Source: Siphonodentalium dalli
Lineage: Eukaryota > Mollusca > Scaphopoda > Gadilida > Siphonodentaliidae
Direction of reading: 5' to 3'
DNA: 64,000 nucleotides
Assembly: GCA_032622095.1 (NCBI GenBank)
Contig: CP136061.1
Location: forward strand, 83,926,324-83,990,323
Shown: positions 11,365-22,302 of the stretch, in pieces
How positions within the stretch are numbered: the stretch's first letter is position 1
Layout of the letters: the number at the start of each line of letters is the position of its first letter
Translations under genes and position numbers: made by a program
Notes under the pieces: generated by a model
What the model was told of the DNA's origin: nothing
Databases searched by the model: none
What the model saw: the letters and a program-made list of their open reading frames with translations, nothing else

Positions 11365-13144
11365 TTAAAGAATCATGTATTATATTTCCCGGTTGTTCAA
11401 AACGAAGTTTATTTAGATATTTGAACATATTCCCGATCGCATTAATTGCTATGGGGTATCGACCTATTCAGCACTCGAAGCATGATTTGACGCTTTTCTA
11501 TTGAGTTGTAGTATATTTTTACAGAACTTTAAGTTTGTCTGCACAAGAGGGTTGGTATCAACAAACGGAAATTTAAACTCAGCAGCCCATATTTCGCAAG
11601 TATATTTTGCAACTCATTCAAAGAATTTTGCAAACCCTCGGCCGTTTCAGACAGTAAAACGAGATCATCAACAAAAAGTAAGTGACTAATTGGGCGATTG
11701 ATTATGTAGCACGGATGGCCCGTGGTATTGGATTGTCTGCCAATATCGTCAATGCATATTATAAAAAGGGTGGGCGACAACAAATATCCTTGCCTTACTC
11801 CTATTTTCGATAGCAAAGGGGGGTCAAATCCTGCTGACGTTTTAACGGAATAAAAACTCGACTTATAGAATTGTAGACTGTAGAATCGCGAATACTGACC
11901 CGTTAACACAAATACCTTGAAGTTTTGTAAATAAAAATTAAACGATTAACGGAATCGAATGCTATCTTGAAGTCTATAAAAGCAGAATATAGAGGTCTGT
12001 TCAGCTCTTTTTGTCTTATTCACTAACGTGCACAAGAATTGATTAGCGCTCATAAGTTGTTTGTTTCTAAAAAGTTGTCGATTCTAGAATTAATAATTTT
12101 ATTGAATAGTTTTCCAAGCTTACTACTCATGGCAATTGGCCTGTAATTGTTTGGATCATGTCTGTTTCCTTTCTTAATTAATGTGTTGATGAATGAATGA
12201 CTCCAGCATAATGGATAATGTCCTGACCAAGACATGATTGAAGAGTCTTGTCGCGTCATCTATTACCAACGGAATTATTGCATTTTGTAATTCATTCCGA
12301 ATATTATTTAAGCTTGTCGCTTTCCTGTTTTTAAATTGCCTTAATTGCCTCAAGTACTTCCGTGTCAGTTATGTCACTATTATTAAGATATATCAGTAAT
12401 TCACTCTGCCTTTCTGCGTGATATTGAACATTCGTTGCAAGGGTATCGCGACAGAGTAATTGGTCGAAAAAATCAACAGCTTCATCGGGGTGAAGATCAT
12501 TCGATATTTCTTGTGCTTTGCTCATGCGCAAGCTTTTTATTATATCCCAGTACACAGATGAGTCGTTACTTTTTTCAGACATTTGTAACCGAAATAATTC
12601 AGACTTCAGTTTCGTTTCTCTTTTGTATACTTTCTTTGCATTGAAAACTGCAATTGTATAGTTTTGTCCAGGGGATTCTTTTTCATTTGATTAACCACAT
12701 TTCCCATATTTGTTTTCAAATCTTTACACCGTTGATCAAACCAGATACGTTTTCGTTGCAGTTGCTTCCTATGTTTTGTTTAACAACTTTTGTCGAAGCT
12801 TGGTTAATGCATTTGAACACTTCGCTTAGTTGATGAGTTGCCCTTTCAGTGCCTTCGGGATTTCCCCGATAGGTAGTCAGTCTGCTTGAATTTTGCTTGA
12901 AATTCATCAGACTTCTTTGAATATGTGGCTCGTATAAAAAACAAAATCCTTTATCGGAATTATCGTCGCACAATTTCACCTTGACATTTCGATTGGTGTA
13001 TTTATATTTAAGGTGTTTTTTTGTGTTTCAAATTTACACACTTTGAAGTTTCGATGCAAGAGAGTTGACTCTGGTCTGCAAATTATGTTGGGATTTTTTT
13101 TTACACAAAACGTAACATCATTCGTATAAATACTTTTCATTCAA

Positions 13145-13345
13145 TTCATGTTCATTTATTATCCAATAGCAATTTTCTTGGAATTTTACATGCACGAAAC
13201 AGCCAGACAAACCAGCTCGGCATAGGTGACCAGGGGATTGATCAAGACCATTGTAAGATGACAGTTTCCGTAAAAACAGGATAATATCACACACTACATT
13301 AACATGTCATTATAGCATAATTCATAGCAGTACTTAACTTTTGTC
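13145..13345 (+). repeat. dispersed repeat R2, copy 2
   Basis: This is the mate of 4236-4443 in the same orientation, with roughly one change in ten. It has no open frame. Confidence 0.8.
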
Positions 13346-13781
13346 ATTGGGTTGTTAGTTGTTAGAGTGTAAAGTTTGTAGTAACCGTGTAAACCGATGT
13401 ATCTAACATCTGAATCTCTTCACTTTCCAGTAACTGGATGTGTAGTTCTTCTTACCGATCTTTTGTAATGTACAGACTGAACACTAGTGCCTGGTATATT
13501 TATCACATAAACAAAATATACCACCACAAAAAGCATTATTTGTTGTTCAGATATTGACTACTCTTTCGAAGCTATTTTCGAGCAATATCTTTATTCAAGT
13601 CAACAGTAAAGTAGGGCCGTTAATCTTCAGTCAATGCATGAAAGGTTTGTTTTGTGAAAAAAATCTATCTCTTTCGAAATACGTACTTATGAATCAAATT
13701 CTTCAGTCAAGTAATGCACACTTAACAAAATTTAATTGAGACGTATTCTCCAGATATGCCTAGCTGCCGATGTGACAATAG

Positions 13782-14030
13782 TGGCGCTCCGTGGTCCAGT
13801 GGTTGGCGCGTCGGACTTGTCTTCGCTGTCAACACATCGAGACGAGTTCGCCGACCCGTCGATGGTCTAATGCGAGTTTCACACAGCAGTGGCTTGTTTG
13901 AATTGATAGGGCAATTGTAAGATCGCACGCTGTTCTAATTTCGCGCCAAGTTGTGACCATTGAGCAAGGTCGCTCATACTGTGTCTGCTTCGCCCCACAC
14001 ATGCGTTAAAAATGATACCTGATTATGAGC
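13782..14030 (+). mobile_element. tRNA-derived SINE, copy 2
   Basis: The head carries TGGTCCAGTGGTTGGCGCG (A-box-like) and, about 60 nt later, GAGTTCGCCGACC (a degraded B box). The body matches the minus-strand copy at 1622-1860. A run of about 19 C follows at 14084-14102, outside the matched part. Confidence 0.75.
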
Positions 14031-15245
14031 ATCGAATGATCTTGTCGGTATGATAGTCACATTGTGGCTGTAGCCGCTGTTCACCCCCCCCCCCCCCCCC
14101 CCGTCCCCGGTGTAAACGTGAAGATCATAACAATTTGTAAAATCATCATTACCGAGAAGAACATTGAAAAGTAGAATGACTGTGTTCGTCTTTGTAGCAT
14201 TGATAACCCTCAAATGACGAGGTATTGCATGTTAAGACACCATGTGAACATTACTGTTTCAGTGCCATTATTAGCACACAGCTGAGTAATTTCGATCAAA
14301 TCGAAAAGGTATACGTTAACGAATCAGTACAATGACAAATATTCCGATATACACAGAGTGTCAATTAAAAGTTTTGAATTGAAATTGACGATATTTGTTG
14401 ACAATATTCCTTGCACTAGTATAGTAATAGTATGTTTACATCACGATCAATGCAAATCTCGTCATTAGAGGGTATTCAATAATAAAAAATACGAACAATC
14501 CCCTTGACACAATGTACTTTCGGAATGAACCTTCGTAACAAATCATCTTCGTGATAAAGAACCTTCGGAATAAAGAACCCTGAGCGGGACTGGAGACTGA
14601 GTGGATGGTCAAACACCCCAACACAGGGACATTCAGCATGACCAAGTCATATCAAAAAGTTTACAACAGGCTTCTGACCGGAGGAGTAATGCAAAATTGT
14701 CGTCACTTACCAGTCTTCCCAGCAACTACTTCAGGAACCGAACTTATTTGGATGCTTGCCCAACTACACAAATCTTAATAATATCATGGAGGCTTATACG
14801 AAATCCTTATTAATGTCCAATGTTGGAACACAACTACATGTAAATTGTGCAATGGCTACCGTCGGCTGTTAGAAGCAAAACAGTTTAGTAAACACGACCT
14901 GGTTGCCAAACATGTGACCTTATTCTACAATTGCCATTGGTGCTCCTTCCGAGCTGCGTATGTGGAAAATTTTGATTAATTACGCCTCCGTGCAGCCATT
15001 GATATATGTTTCGATTACCGTTTCCCGAATTGTCTATTAAGTATGTCCTCTAGTTATAACTCACATTTTCAGGTATCACTAAGATGATGTGGTGGAACTT
15101 GCGTCTTTGTTTCGTACTAAACCCGGACGGTTGCATCTAGAAGTACCTGATGGTGTTGGTGCGTAACTAATTAGACACCCGGGTGAAGGATCTGCAGCCT
15201 CGGGAGGATTGAATGTCGATGAGTGAGAGGCTACAACCTACATAC
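14031..15245. other. non-coding DNA
   Basis: Apart from the long poly-C run at 14084-14102, I see no gene, repeat pair or inverted end. Frames are short and antisense to one another. Confidence 0.45.
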
Positions 15246-15249
15246 TGCA

Positions 15250-15699
15250 GGTTAGAAGGAACTAAATGTTTTCCATAGGCCACAGTGTTAACGTTTGACC
15301 ACGCCCACGCTAAATTTTCGAGTTCCGAAGTGCACGATGCATGCGTTCGTAAAGACCAACCCTTTCGGCATCTGTTCGCACATAGGAGTACCTTTCGAGC
15401 CACGCCTTTTTCGAAAACCAGCATATGTTTTCCACACTACCCCACTTTTTGCACAGAATTTGATAGTCTGACAAAAACCAATACACAGCCTCAATATCCC
15501 GCCATTGTTTGGACACGAACGCATTTCAGACTAGGAAACGCCCACGTTTTTACATGCTATGGGTATTATATTTCTTGAATTTGTAAAATTATTTGACATA
15601 TTATACGCCAATCGCGCGCCAGAATTTTTTAAACTCGTATTCGAGATACCCTGTAAAAACGAAAGGGACGTAATTCTACTTATTTAGTTCCTTCTAACC
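15250..15699 (+). repeat. 450-bp terminal repeat, left copy
   Basis: The ends are GGTTAGAAGG and CCTTCTAACC. The overlapping 97- and 78-codon frames inside are in several phases, recur only because the DNA is duplicated, and are not taken as genes. Confidence 0.9.
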
Positions 15700-16590
15700 T
15701 TAAGAGATGTGCAAACATGACCCTATGTAAACCCTACTGCCTCTGCGTGAAGCTGTGTCATATCTATGCTAAATAAAACTGATTTTACACATTTCTTTGT
15801 TCTCGTTCCCCAGCAATCATGGTTATTTTAACCCCACTGTATCTGAAGATGGTTCATCTACTGGGTAAATTTTTGTGGAAATGTGTCCATGTCGTTGCCA
15901 ATGATGGGAACGTCCCTTCCTAAATAAAAGAACTAATAGTTGGGAATTGATCAGTACCGTCTGCAGTTCAACATAAAAAATTATGGGTGCCTCGGGGTCA
16001 TGTCATACCGAGATTTGCCATATTTGGGAAAATTCTCAAAATATGTGGATATATTGGTAAAATTTGGTAATTAAACTAACAGAATATGCCTTTAATGGGC
16101 ATGACGCGCATGTATATAGCGGCACAGACAATACGTGCAAATCATGTTTCAGATGATATGCTTAGTTGACCAAAATTGTCCGGGTTTCTGAATAAATAGT
16201 TATATTTTTACATCCCACCCCCCTGCACCAGAAAAGATAGGAATTTCTACACGGTCGACAAGTTGGCAGCTGCATGGTTAAAAATACTCGAGACGTCAAG
16301 TTTATGCTGATGGTCAGATGTCCACAAATAGATAAAGATATCGATGTGAGGTGATTTCTCTCTTAAAGTGGCACACCAGATACAGAATAACGATAAATAA
16401 GTGAAAATCTCACAAAGGTTATTAGGTGCAAATATTCTCCACTTCCTGAAAAATGGCAATAAAATCCAAATTCTGGTGTAATGTAATGTCTAACTATATA
16501 TGCTTCGCAAATCAGATCACAATTATGTGATTTTTCACCACGTGTGTCCATCATAGGCCGAAATACGAAAAATTCGATTTTTCTGCTTTA

Positions 16591-17040
16591 GGTTAGAAGG
16601 AACTAAATGTTTTCCATAGGCCACAGTGTTAACGTTTGACCACGCCCACGCTAAATTTTCGAGTTCCGAAGTGCACGATGCATGCGTTCGTAAAGACCAA
16701 CCCTTTCGGCATCTGTTCGCACATAGGAGTACCTTTCGAGCCACGCCTTTTTCGAAAACCAGCATATGTTTTCCACACTACCCCACTTTTTGCACAGAAT
16801 TTGATAGTCTGACAAAAACCAATACACAGCCTCAATATCCCGCCATTGTTTGGACACGAACGCATTTCAGACTAGGAAACGCCCACGTTTTTACATGCTA
16901 TGGGTATTATATTTCTTGAATTTGTAAAATTATTTGACATATTATACGCCAATCGCGCGCCAGAATTTTTTTAACTCGTATTCGAGATACCCTGTAAAAA
17001 CGAAAGGGACGTAATTCTACTTATTTAGTTCCTTCTAACC
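16591..17040 (+). repeat. 450-bp terminal repeat, right copy
   Basis: This is the mate of 15250-15699, offset 1341 bp, followed at once by TGCA. One A-to-T difference was seen in the run of T before AACTCGTATTCG. Confidence 0.9.
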
Positions 17041-17189
17041 TGCATTGCGTTGTTCAATGTGTTCGTTTCGTGATTAAGATAGTGCTATAATGTGTTTTCT
17101 TCATGAAGTGTCCATCTTATCAGCCCGCTAGTATGAAAGGTTTGAGGCACTTACTGTCCTATTGTCAACGTACATTCGCTGGCAGCAGC

Positions 17190-18935
17190 GAGTTGTATTG
17201 AACTCCGTAAACGCCATAAACGCCACTATAGTAATCACTATGTAGTAGAGGCTCTTATGTACTCCCGTGTGCATTTTGTGTAGAAATATAGCGACCATGT
17301 TGCTGATATTGATTGATATCTCAGACAGCAGAAAATAGTTGTTAGACACATGGGGTCGCGACTGGGTGATTTGATGACTTCATCAAGATTGCCGCCATGC
17401 AAAATTTCAGAGTAGGCAATGAATCAGTTTGATTAATAGCTAGTAGTGAATTTCTGATAGAAAATTTAATATCTATCTATTGTTATGTTACCAATACATC
17501 ATACTTCCCCTTGATAGACAAAGTGGCCACTATACTCCAATGTGGTCGCCAAAATGGCGACCGAAATGTTCACATTTTCCTCTTAAATCATTAGCGGATA
17601 TTTTAAATCGGGGGTTAATAGCAACCTAAATTTGAATATAATAATATGTCCTACTTTGTGTCTTATTCCTACAAACTATCTTTAAAATGTGAATTAACAA
17701 TTTTGCTATGAAATTTTACCAAAAAATGTTCTGGGATTCTAGCCAAGTGTTAAACAGAAAATAGCTGAATTTGGTGAATAGAATGTAAAACAATTTGAGA
17801 TATGTGGATTACCAAAAATTCGTTCAAGATAGCATCCAAGATGGCTGCCAAAATGAGAAATCACCAAAATCTGTCCAATGTTTATTGATATTTGCTCCAT
17901 GTTCGCGAAATACCGTGGATTTATTGTATATTTTGTAAATTTGGTGAACCATGGCTGTTTTACCCCAGCATTCAACAGAATGATACCACGAAAATTAGAT
18001 AAAATCATCATCATGGCAGCCGTGAACAATTGTAGAGGGGACACTTGGTCAGGAAGGAAGTTTCACACAGAAAAAGGAAAACATTATGAATTAAAATTAT
18101 AAAGGTTTTTGGCAGAAATAAGACCCGCAATTAGGACATATTATGTTGTCAAAATGGTTAGGTGTTAAAATTATATTAATAATTAAGTCGCTATTAGCCA
18201 CCGCTTTCAAACAGTCGTTAATGATTTAAGAAACAAGTACGAAAATTCATCAAATTTCCAAATTTAGGTCTCCATTTTGGAGGCCATCTTGGATTAATGT
18301 GGCAAACTTTTCAGTCAAATTTAGGGAAGCCTGCTGTAATAGTGTCACAGCAGTAGAGATATTCAGTTTTCGATCTGAAATTCACCATCAGCTATATATA
18401 TAATGACCAAACTGACTCAGTGCCTGCTCTGAAATTTTGGATGGCGGCCATCTTTATGACGTCATAAATCCACCCAGTCGCGACCCCTGTTGTGTAACAT
18501 TTAATTTCTGATGCCTGATATATCATGTAACATCATTAGCATAGTCGCCATTTTCTTCCCAAAAATGGACACGGGAGCCAAAAAATGGACATAAGAGCCT
18601 ATACTAATGCCCATACAGTTGGTATATCATATCTTAACCAATGGTTAAAGATTGTTACTCTATTCTTGCATTACCTTATTCAACCCTGTTCTCCTGAAAA
18701 TAAGCTCATACTTATTTCAAAAACACAAATAATATGAGTTGTGCTCTATATGAACCTAAATCGACTTACCAGATGTACGCTCTTTACAATCTGTTTTCAC
18801 GGTGACACCCGCCATAAAACGGAATAACGGCCATTAACGGCCATAAGTGTCAGTTGTGATTATTTCAGAATCAAAGAAGTCCAACATGAACATATGTGAA
18901 TATGTACACGTATGTCCAATATGAACCTATTTGCG
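17190..18935 (+). repeat. dispersed repeat R1, copy b, split by an insertion
   Basis: The left piece ends CTATAGTAATCACTATG at 17243 and the right piece resumes ATGCCCATACAGTTGGTAT at 18608. In copy a (4585-4640) these words are contiguous. The right piece continues to about 18935 and matches 4640-4840 and 7350-7480. Confidence 0.8.
17244..18607. mobile_element. non-autonomous transposon with long inverted repeats
   Basis: The ends are TAGTAGAGGCTCTTATGT on the left and, on the other strand, TAGTATAGGCTCTTATGT on the right. Similarity continues inward for more than 150 bp on each side, through GGGGTCGCGACTGGGTG and AAAATTTCAGAG. The bases ATG precede and follow it, a possible 3-bp target duplication (17241-17243, 18608-18610). 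The interior has repeated phrases such as CAAGATGGC and AAAATGGCG but no transposase. Confidence 0.8.
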
Positions 18936-19380
18936 CGCTGTAATGTTGGATATATAGCGGGACGGTTGAAGGTACGTGTGGATAGCAACAGGAACGGGAG
19001 TTATTATAAATCAGTTAAGAAATAACATCAAGGAAGCTACAGGTTTTTTTTACCAGATACAATTTTTTTCGGAAATGTTTACCCTACAGCTATAAGCCAT
19101 CGAGTTCACGTTTGTTTATCTTTCATCCAAACCTCTTTTGTCCCGGCCCCCACGACAAATAGGAGATTGTTGTCGTGTGCACGGGAAACCAGACAGGAAC
19201 ATCTATATGTCAAGTGTCTAGTTTGATTAGTTGCGTGTCTTATGTACAAGAAAATATTCCACAGCTAAGTACTGACAGAGGCATGTACTGGACTGCAAAC
19301 TAACCATACACGTTTATGTTTTTAACCAAAAAACGATAATGCAATACAAGAACGCCAAATATATTGTCGCTGGTTCACAT
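18936..19380. other. non-coding DNA before the giant element
   Basis: Nothing gene-like or repeated is seen until the 9-bp word GTGATCAGG at 19381. Confidence 0.45.
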
Positions 19381-19389
19381 GTGATCAGG
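19381..19389. repeat. left 9-bp target duplication
   Basis: GTGATCAGG is exactly repeated at 45731-45739. Each copy abuts the first base of a related inverted end. Confidence 0.75.
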
Positions 19390-19513
19390 GGGTTACAGTC
19401 ATTTCGTACCCTCGCAATTTCGTACCCTACCAACTCGTACCCGATTTGGTCATCTCGTACCCTCTGGTCGTGAGTCATTTCGTACCCTGTGAGTCATCTC
19501 GTACCCTCCTTCA
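19390..19513 (+). repeat. left end of giant element, six motif copies
   Basis: The words GTCATTTCGTACCCT, CAATTTCGTACCCT, CCAACTCGTACCCG, GTCATCTCGTACCCT, GTCATTTCGTACCCT and GTCATCTCGTACCCT follow each other at 14-30 bp steps. A degraded inverted copy of the third and fourth lies at 19668-19712 (CGAGATGACC, ACGAGTTGGCAG), so the left end can itself fold back. Confidence 0.75.
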
Positions 19514-19712
19514 GAAATAAAAAGAAGAGCACCATAACACCAGACGATGCACTATAAACGATGAACGAAGCCTAACATAACATCGTGTGGCATTCTGGTG
19601 GGCTTCTGTGTCATTTCATGGAGGTAAAACATGACATGCAAGGGCAGGAAAATACTCACGAACAGAAGCTACGAGATGACCAAATCAGTTACGAGTTGGC
19701 AGTTACGTAAGC

Positions 19713-21499
19713 CCTCCCCCCCCATAAATCATTCAATATACATACCATCAACCATAAGCTATGCATGATTATCATATTGGCATTTGCAGATGTTGCATAC
19801 CTGAATCGTCCAGAACTGGTGATGAAAACAAGGGAAACAACGTCAAGAGCGAATTTGGTGCGGGAGAATATGTTATCTCTCATGTATTACCATTAACTTT
19901 ATCACATACAATTTGGGACCCTCAGTCTGCGGGTACTAAATGACCAACATAAAATATTAATTCAGTTCACAGACCATTTATAATTTCGTTTTAGAAATGG
20001 TTATACAAAATGTTTGTTTGACAATTTTAATTGGGTCTCAAGACTTTTTATGAACAATCTATACATTGAAAATACTTTAATTTAAACTACTTTGTTTTAT
20101 TTTAGACGAAAAGAGAAACGTCAGTTGATAGTAAACATACCGTATGGATAGATGTGAATAGCGCGACAGTCCATAGAGCAATGGCAGCATTTTCTGATAT
20201 TTTTACCGCGAAATCACAAGTCACGCCTTAAACCACGCCCACTAACTAACTCTGATTCCCATTGGTCATTACAATATCTTGTCACGTTAAGGACAGGTGT
20301 CACACCTCTCTTTGTCTTCATCTAAATGAACACCTCCCAAGATGAGGGGAAACCTCTAATCCTCATTATGTTGTGTTTAAATAAAGTTATTTACATAAAA
20401 ACAATGATTAAAAATGAAATTGAAGAGGTTAAACTTAAAACATGCGTTTATCGCTGGATTTGGAAACTAAATTCACAAGATAACTATCACACAAAACTTC
20501 AACCGCCGACTTCAGTATTCTCGTTATTTTATAAAAAATATTAATGAATTTTTTGTTTCATTCGAAGTTCTAAGTTGTAACTGAGACAGTCCAGAATCAT
20601 TCCAAAGAGTCAATGAATAAATTTTAATGTATATCCATATGCATTCTCTCTTCCTATTTATACTAAGATGGCAAATATTACCTGCAGCATATTGAACCAT
20701 AAAATATATGATTTAAAAACAATAGTGTATCTATTTATTACTACATACACAGACATACATATACATAACAATCACTATTTTAAAACAGTATGACCTGTTG
20801 TCTTTTTCATCATTCTGAACTTTCACCTGATAAATGATTGTTATGTATATGACGTTCTTGAACTGTTGACAATTCATCGCATGGTTTGTTTTTGCCCCTA
20901 AACCCCGCGATTAAAGCGAAACACAGTCACAGTCATAACATATGAACGAACGTTACCGACTTCATAGCAATTAATCTCTTTTTTTTGTTAGCTAAAATGA
21001 CAGTATTTATCGTGACGGAAACGAGAAACGCTCTTTAAGTGTCAACGCCGAATAAGAAGGGATGTTTTGTACTTAATTATAAATACGTTTGTTTATCTTT
21101 CCGATACTAAATAGGGTGCATAAATATATAGAAGTATACCGTTTTATTTCCCCAGCTACATGTATCGTCGCCGTCTCTGAATGGTTTAAACAATATTTAT
21201 TTCTACCCTCAATTAATACATATATACATGAAACAAGACATTGATCATTGTGATTTATATGACAGGTTAGAATAGAAGAGGGTGAAGAGGACATAACAAC
21301 AAGCGGGTCACCGCTTATCTGAAGTTATCTCCTCAGAAAAGAAAAGCATGCAGAATAGTATGTGACTGTCTGCACAACGTTCAACACTAGTTGTTGCGTT
21401 TTATTTACGAAAATGGTTCCAATCAATCCATAGTTTCCATTCTATTTATTTTTGTCAACACTTTTGTTTATATATGTTAAATAGTAGGATTAGAATTAA
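19713..21499. other. unnested interior of the giant element, left part
   Basis: Frames are short (72 codons at most) and none is recognisable. A small hairpin with TATACATAACAATC arms spans about 20759-20850. If the element ever carried a transposase, it is not readable here. Confidence 0.45.
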
Positions 21500-21920
21500 A
21501 GATACGGGCGGCGTTGGCGATGGGTATGCTGTTAAAATATTCAGCTCCGCCAAAAACCGCCATAAACAGAAAGAATAGTCAAATATAGACAGACTTTGTT
21601 CTTATACAATTCAGAAATATGGCATAAACAGTATGGCATTGTAAATTTTCCCCTTTATTATGTAAGCAAAAGCAAAAAAACGTCACGTTACCTGGCTTTT
21701 GTTTAGATCCGGACATGGTAACATAAAAATAGTTATTTGTTACTGCTTTCCTGATATGGAAAAAATAAAGAGCGTTTATATCATTTGTGTGTGATTAGAA
21801 TTGCGCTGTGTTATGTAAAACTTCTTTAACACGAGCAGGCTCTTGTTTACTACACCATCGTACGTCTTGGTGACAATATAATATTTAGCGCTGATTATGT
21901 TTGGCATATGAACAAAGCTA

Positions 21921-22097
21921 CGCCAGTGTTGTTGACACTTATGTTTGTATTAACCTTTGTCTATTGTCAAGTACGGTTTATGCCGGTCCGAATTTGGACC
22001 TTCCTTCCTAAGTTACTTCCGGTTCGATTAAATTGCGTTTCTTTCAAAGTGTTTTATTTCTGCGAATACTATCGTTGTATGTGCTACCATATTGGCG
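21921..22097 (+). repeat. 5' LTR, 177 bp
   Basis: It is identical to 27361-27537. The ends are CGCCAGT and ATTGGCG, a short inverted repeat, not the common TG...CA. It encodes nothing; frames crossing it at 21908 and 27330 are incidental. Confidence 0.9.
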
Positions 22098-22115
22098 TGG
22101 TGACAGAGTTTGGAT
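22098..22115 (+). promoter_or_regulatory. candidate primer-binding site
   Basis: TGGTGACAGAGTTTGGAT begins at the first base after the 5' LTR. A TGG start is expected because tRNA primers end in CCA. I could not match it to a particular tRNA. Confidence 0.5.
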
Positions 22116-22302
22116 AAGAACTCAACGCTATACCGAAGAGAGCCGTCGAAACGACGTGGAATCTGCCTAATCTACAGGGAAGGTGCTTTGAAGTGAATAT
22201 ACAGTTACCGTAAATACCGAACCAGAATTCTGCTTAGATACGGAAGCACAGCATCTCGCTCCAGAATTCCATTACCGTAAATACCAAAATCCAACTACAG
22301 AA

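Larger units (their letters stand above)
7715..13115 (-). pseudogene. decayed LINE (non-LTR retrotransposon), 5'-truncated
   Basis: Minus-strand frames in order give a linker after the endonuclease (12716-12979), the RT fingers motif NNYRPIAMSSKLGKLF (12050-12259), a first catalytic Asp in FIDFKIAFDSV (about 11950-11970), GVRQGYLLSPTLF and the active-site FVDDLVLLS (within 11529-11909), then a C-terminal domain (10595-10960) with LRTYRTFKDKYEIETYL and a Cys-x2-Cys reached by a frameshift (near 10600, and in its duplicate near 8110). The 3' end near 7715-7790 has AATAAA followed by ATTT repeats. The endonuclease is missing and frames change repeatedly, so it is dead. It is interrupted by the plus-strand LINE at 8322-10348 and by the MITE at 10967-11364. 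The exact clade is not assigned. Confidence 0.85.
15250..17040. mobile_element. composite element: two 450-bp direct repeats around an 891-bp core
   Basis: The repeats at 15250-15699 and 16591-17040 are the same apart from one base that I can find (near 15632/16973). Each repeat has its own perfect 18-bp inverted ends, GGTTAGAAGGAACTAAAT. The outer flanks of the pair carry the same four bases, TGCA (15246-15249 and 17041-17044). The inner flanks (TTAA... and ...TTTA) do not match TGCA. The simplest reading is that both repeats and the core between them inserted as one unit, like an LTR element or a composite transposon. The core has no long frame; it holds two AATAAA words. A chance pairing of two separate MITEs is the alternative. 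Confidence 0.75.

Noticed and set aside
19390-19715. A complete 326-bp small foldback element instead of the left end of a giant one
   Set aside because: An inverted motif pair at 19668-19712 allows it, but its right flank has no GTGATCAGG, while the right end at 45730 does. It is kept as the main alternative.
21908-22117. Frame of 69 codons, and its 82-codon relative at 27330-27578
   Set aside because: Both lie in the 177-bp LTR, which explains their identity. No domain.
22098-22140. Naming the tRNA that primes the LTR element
   Set aside because: TGGTGACAGAG did not match a tRNA 3' end that I could recall with certainty.
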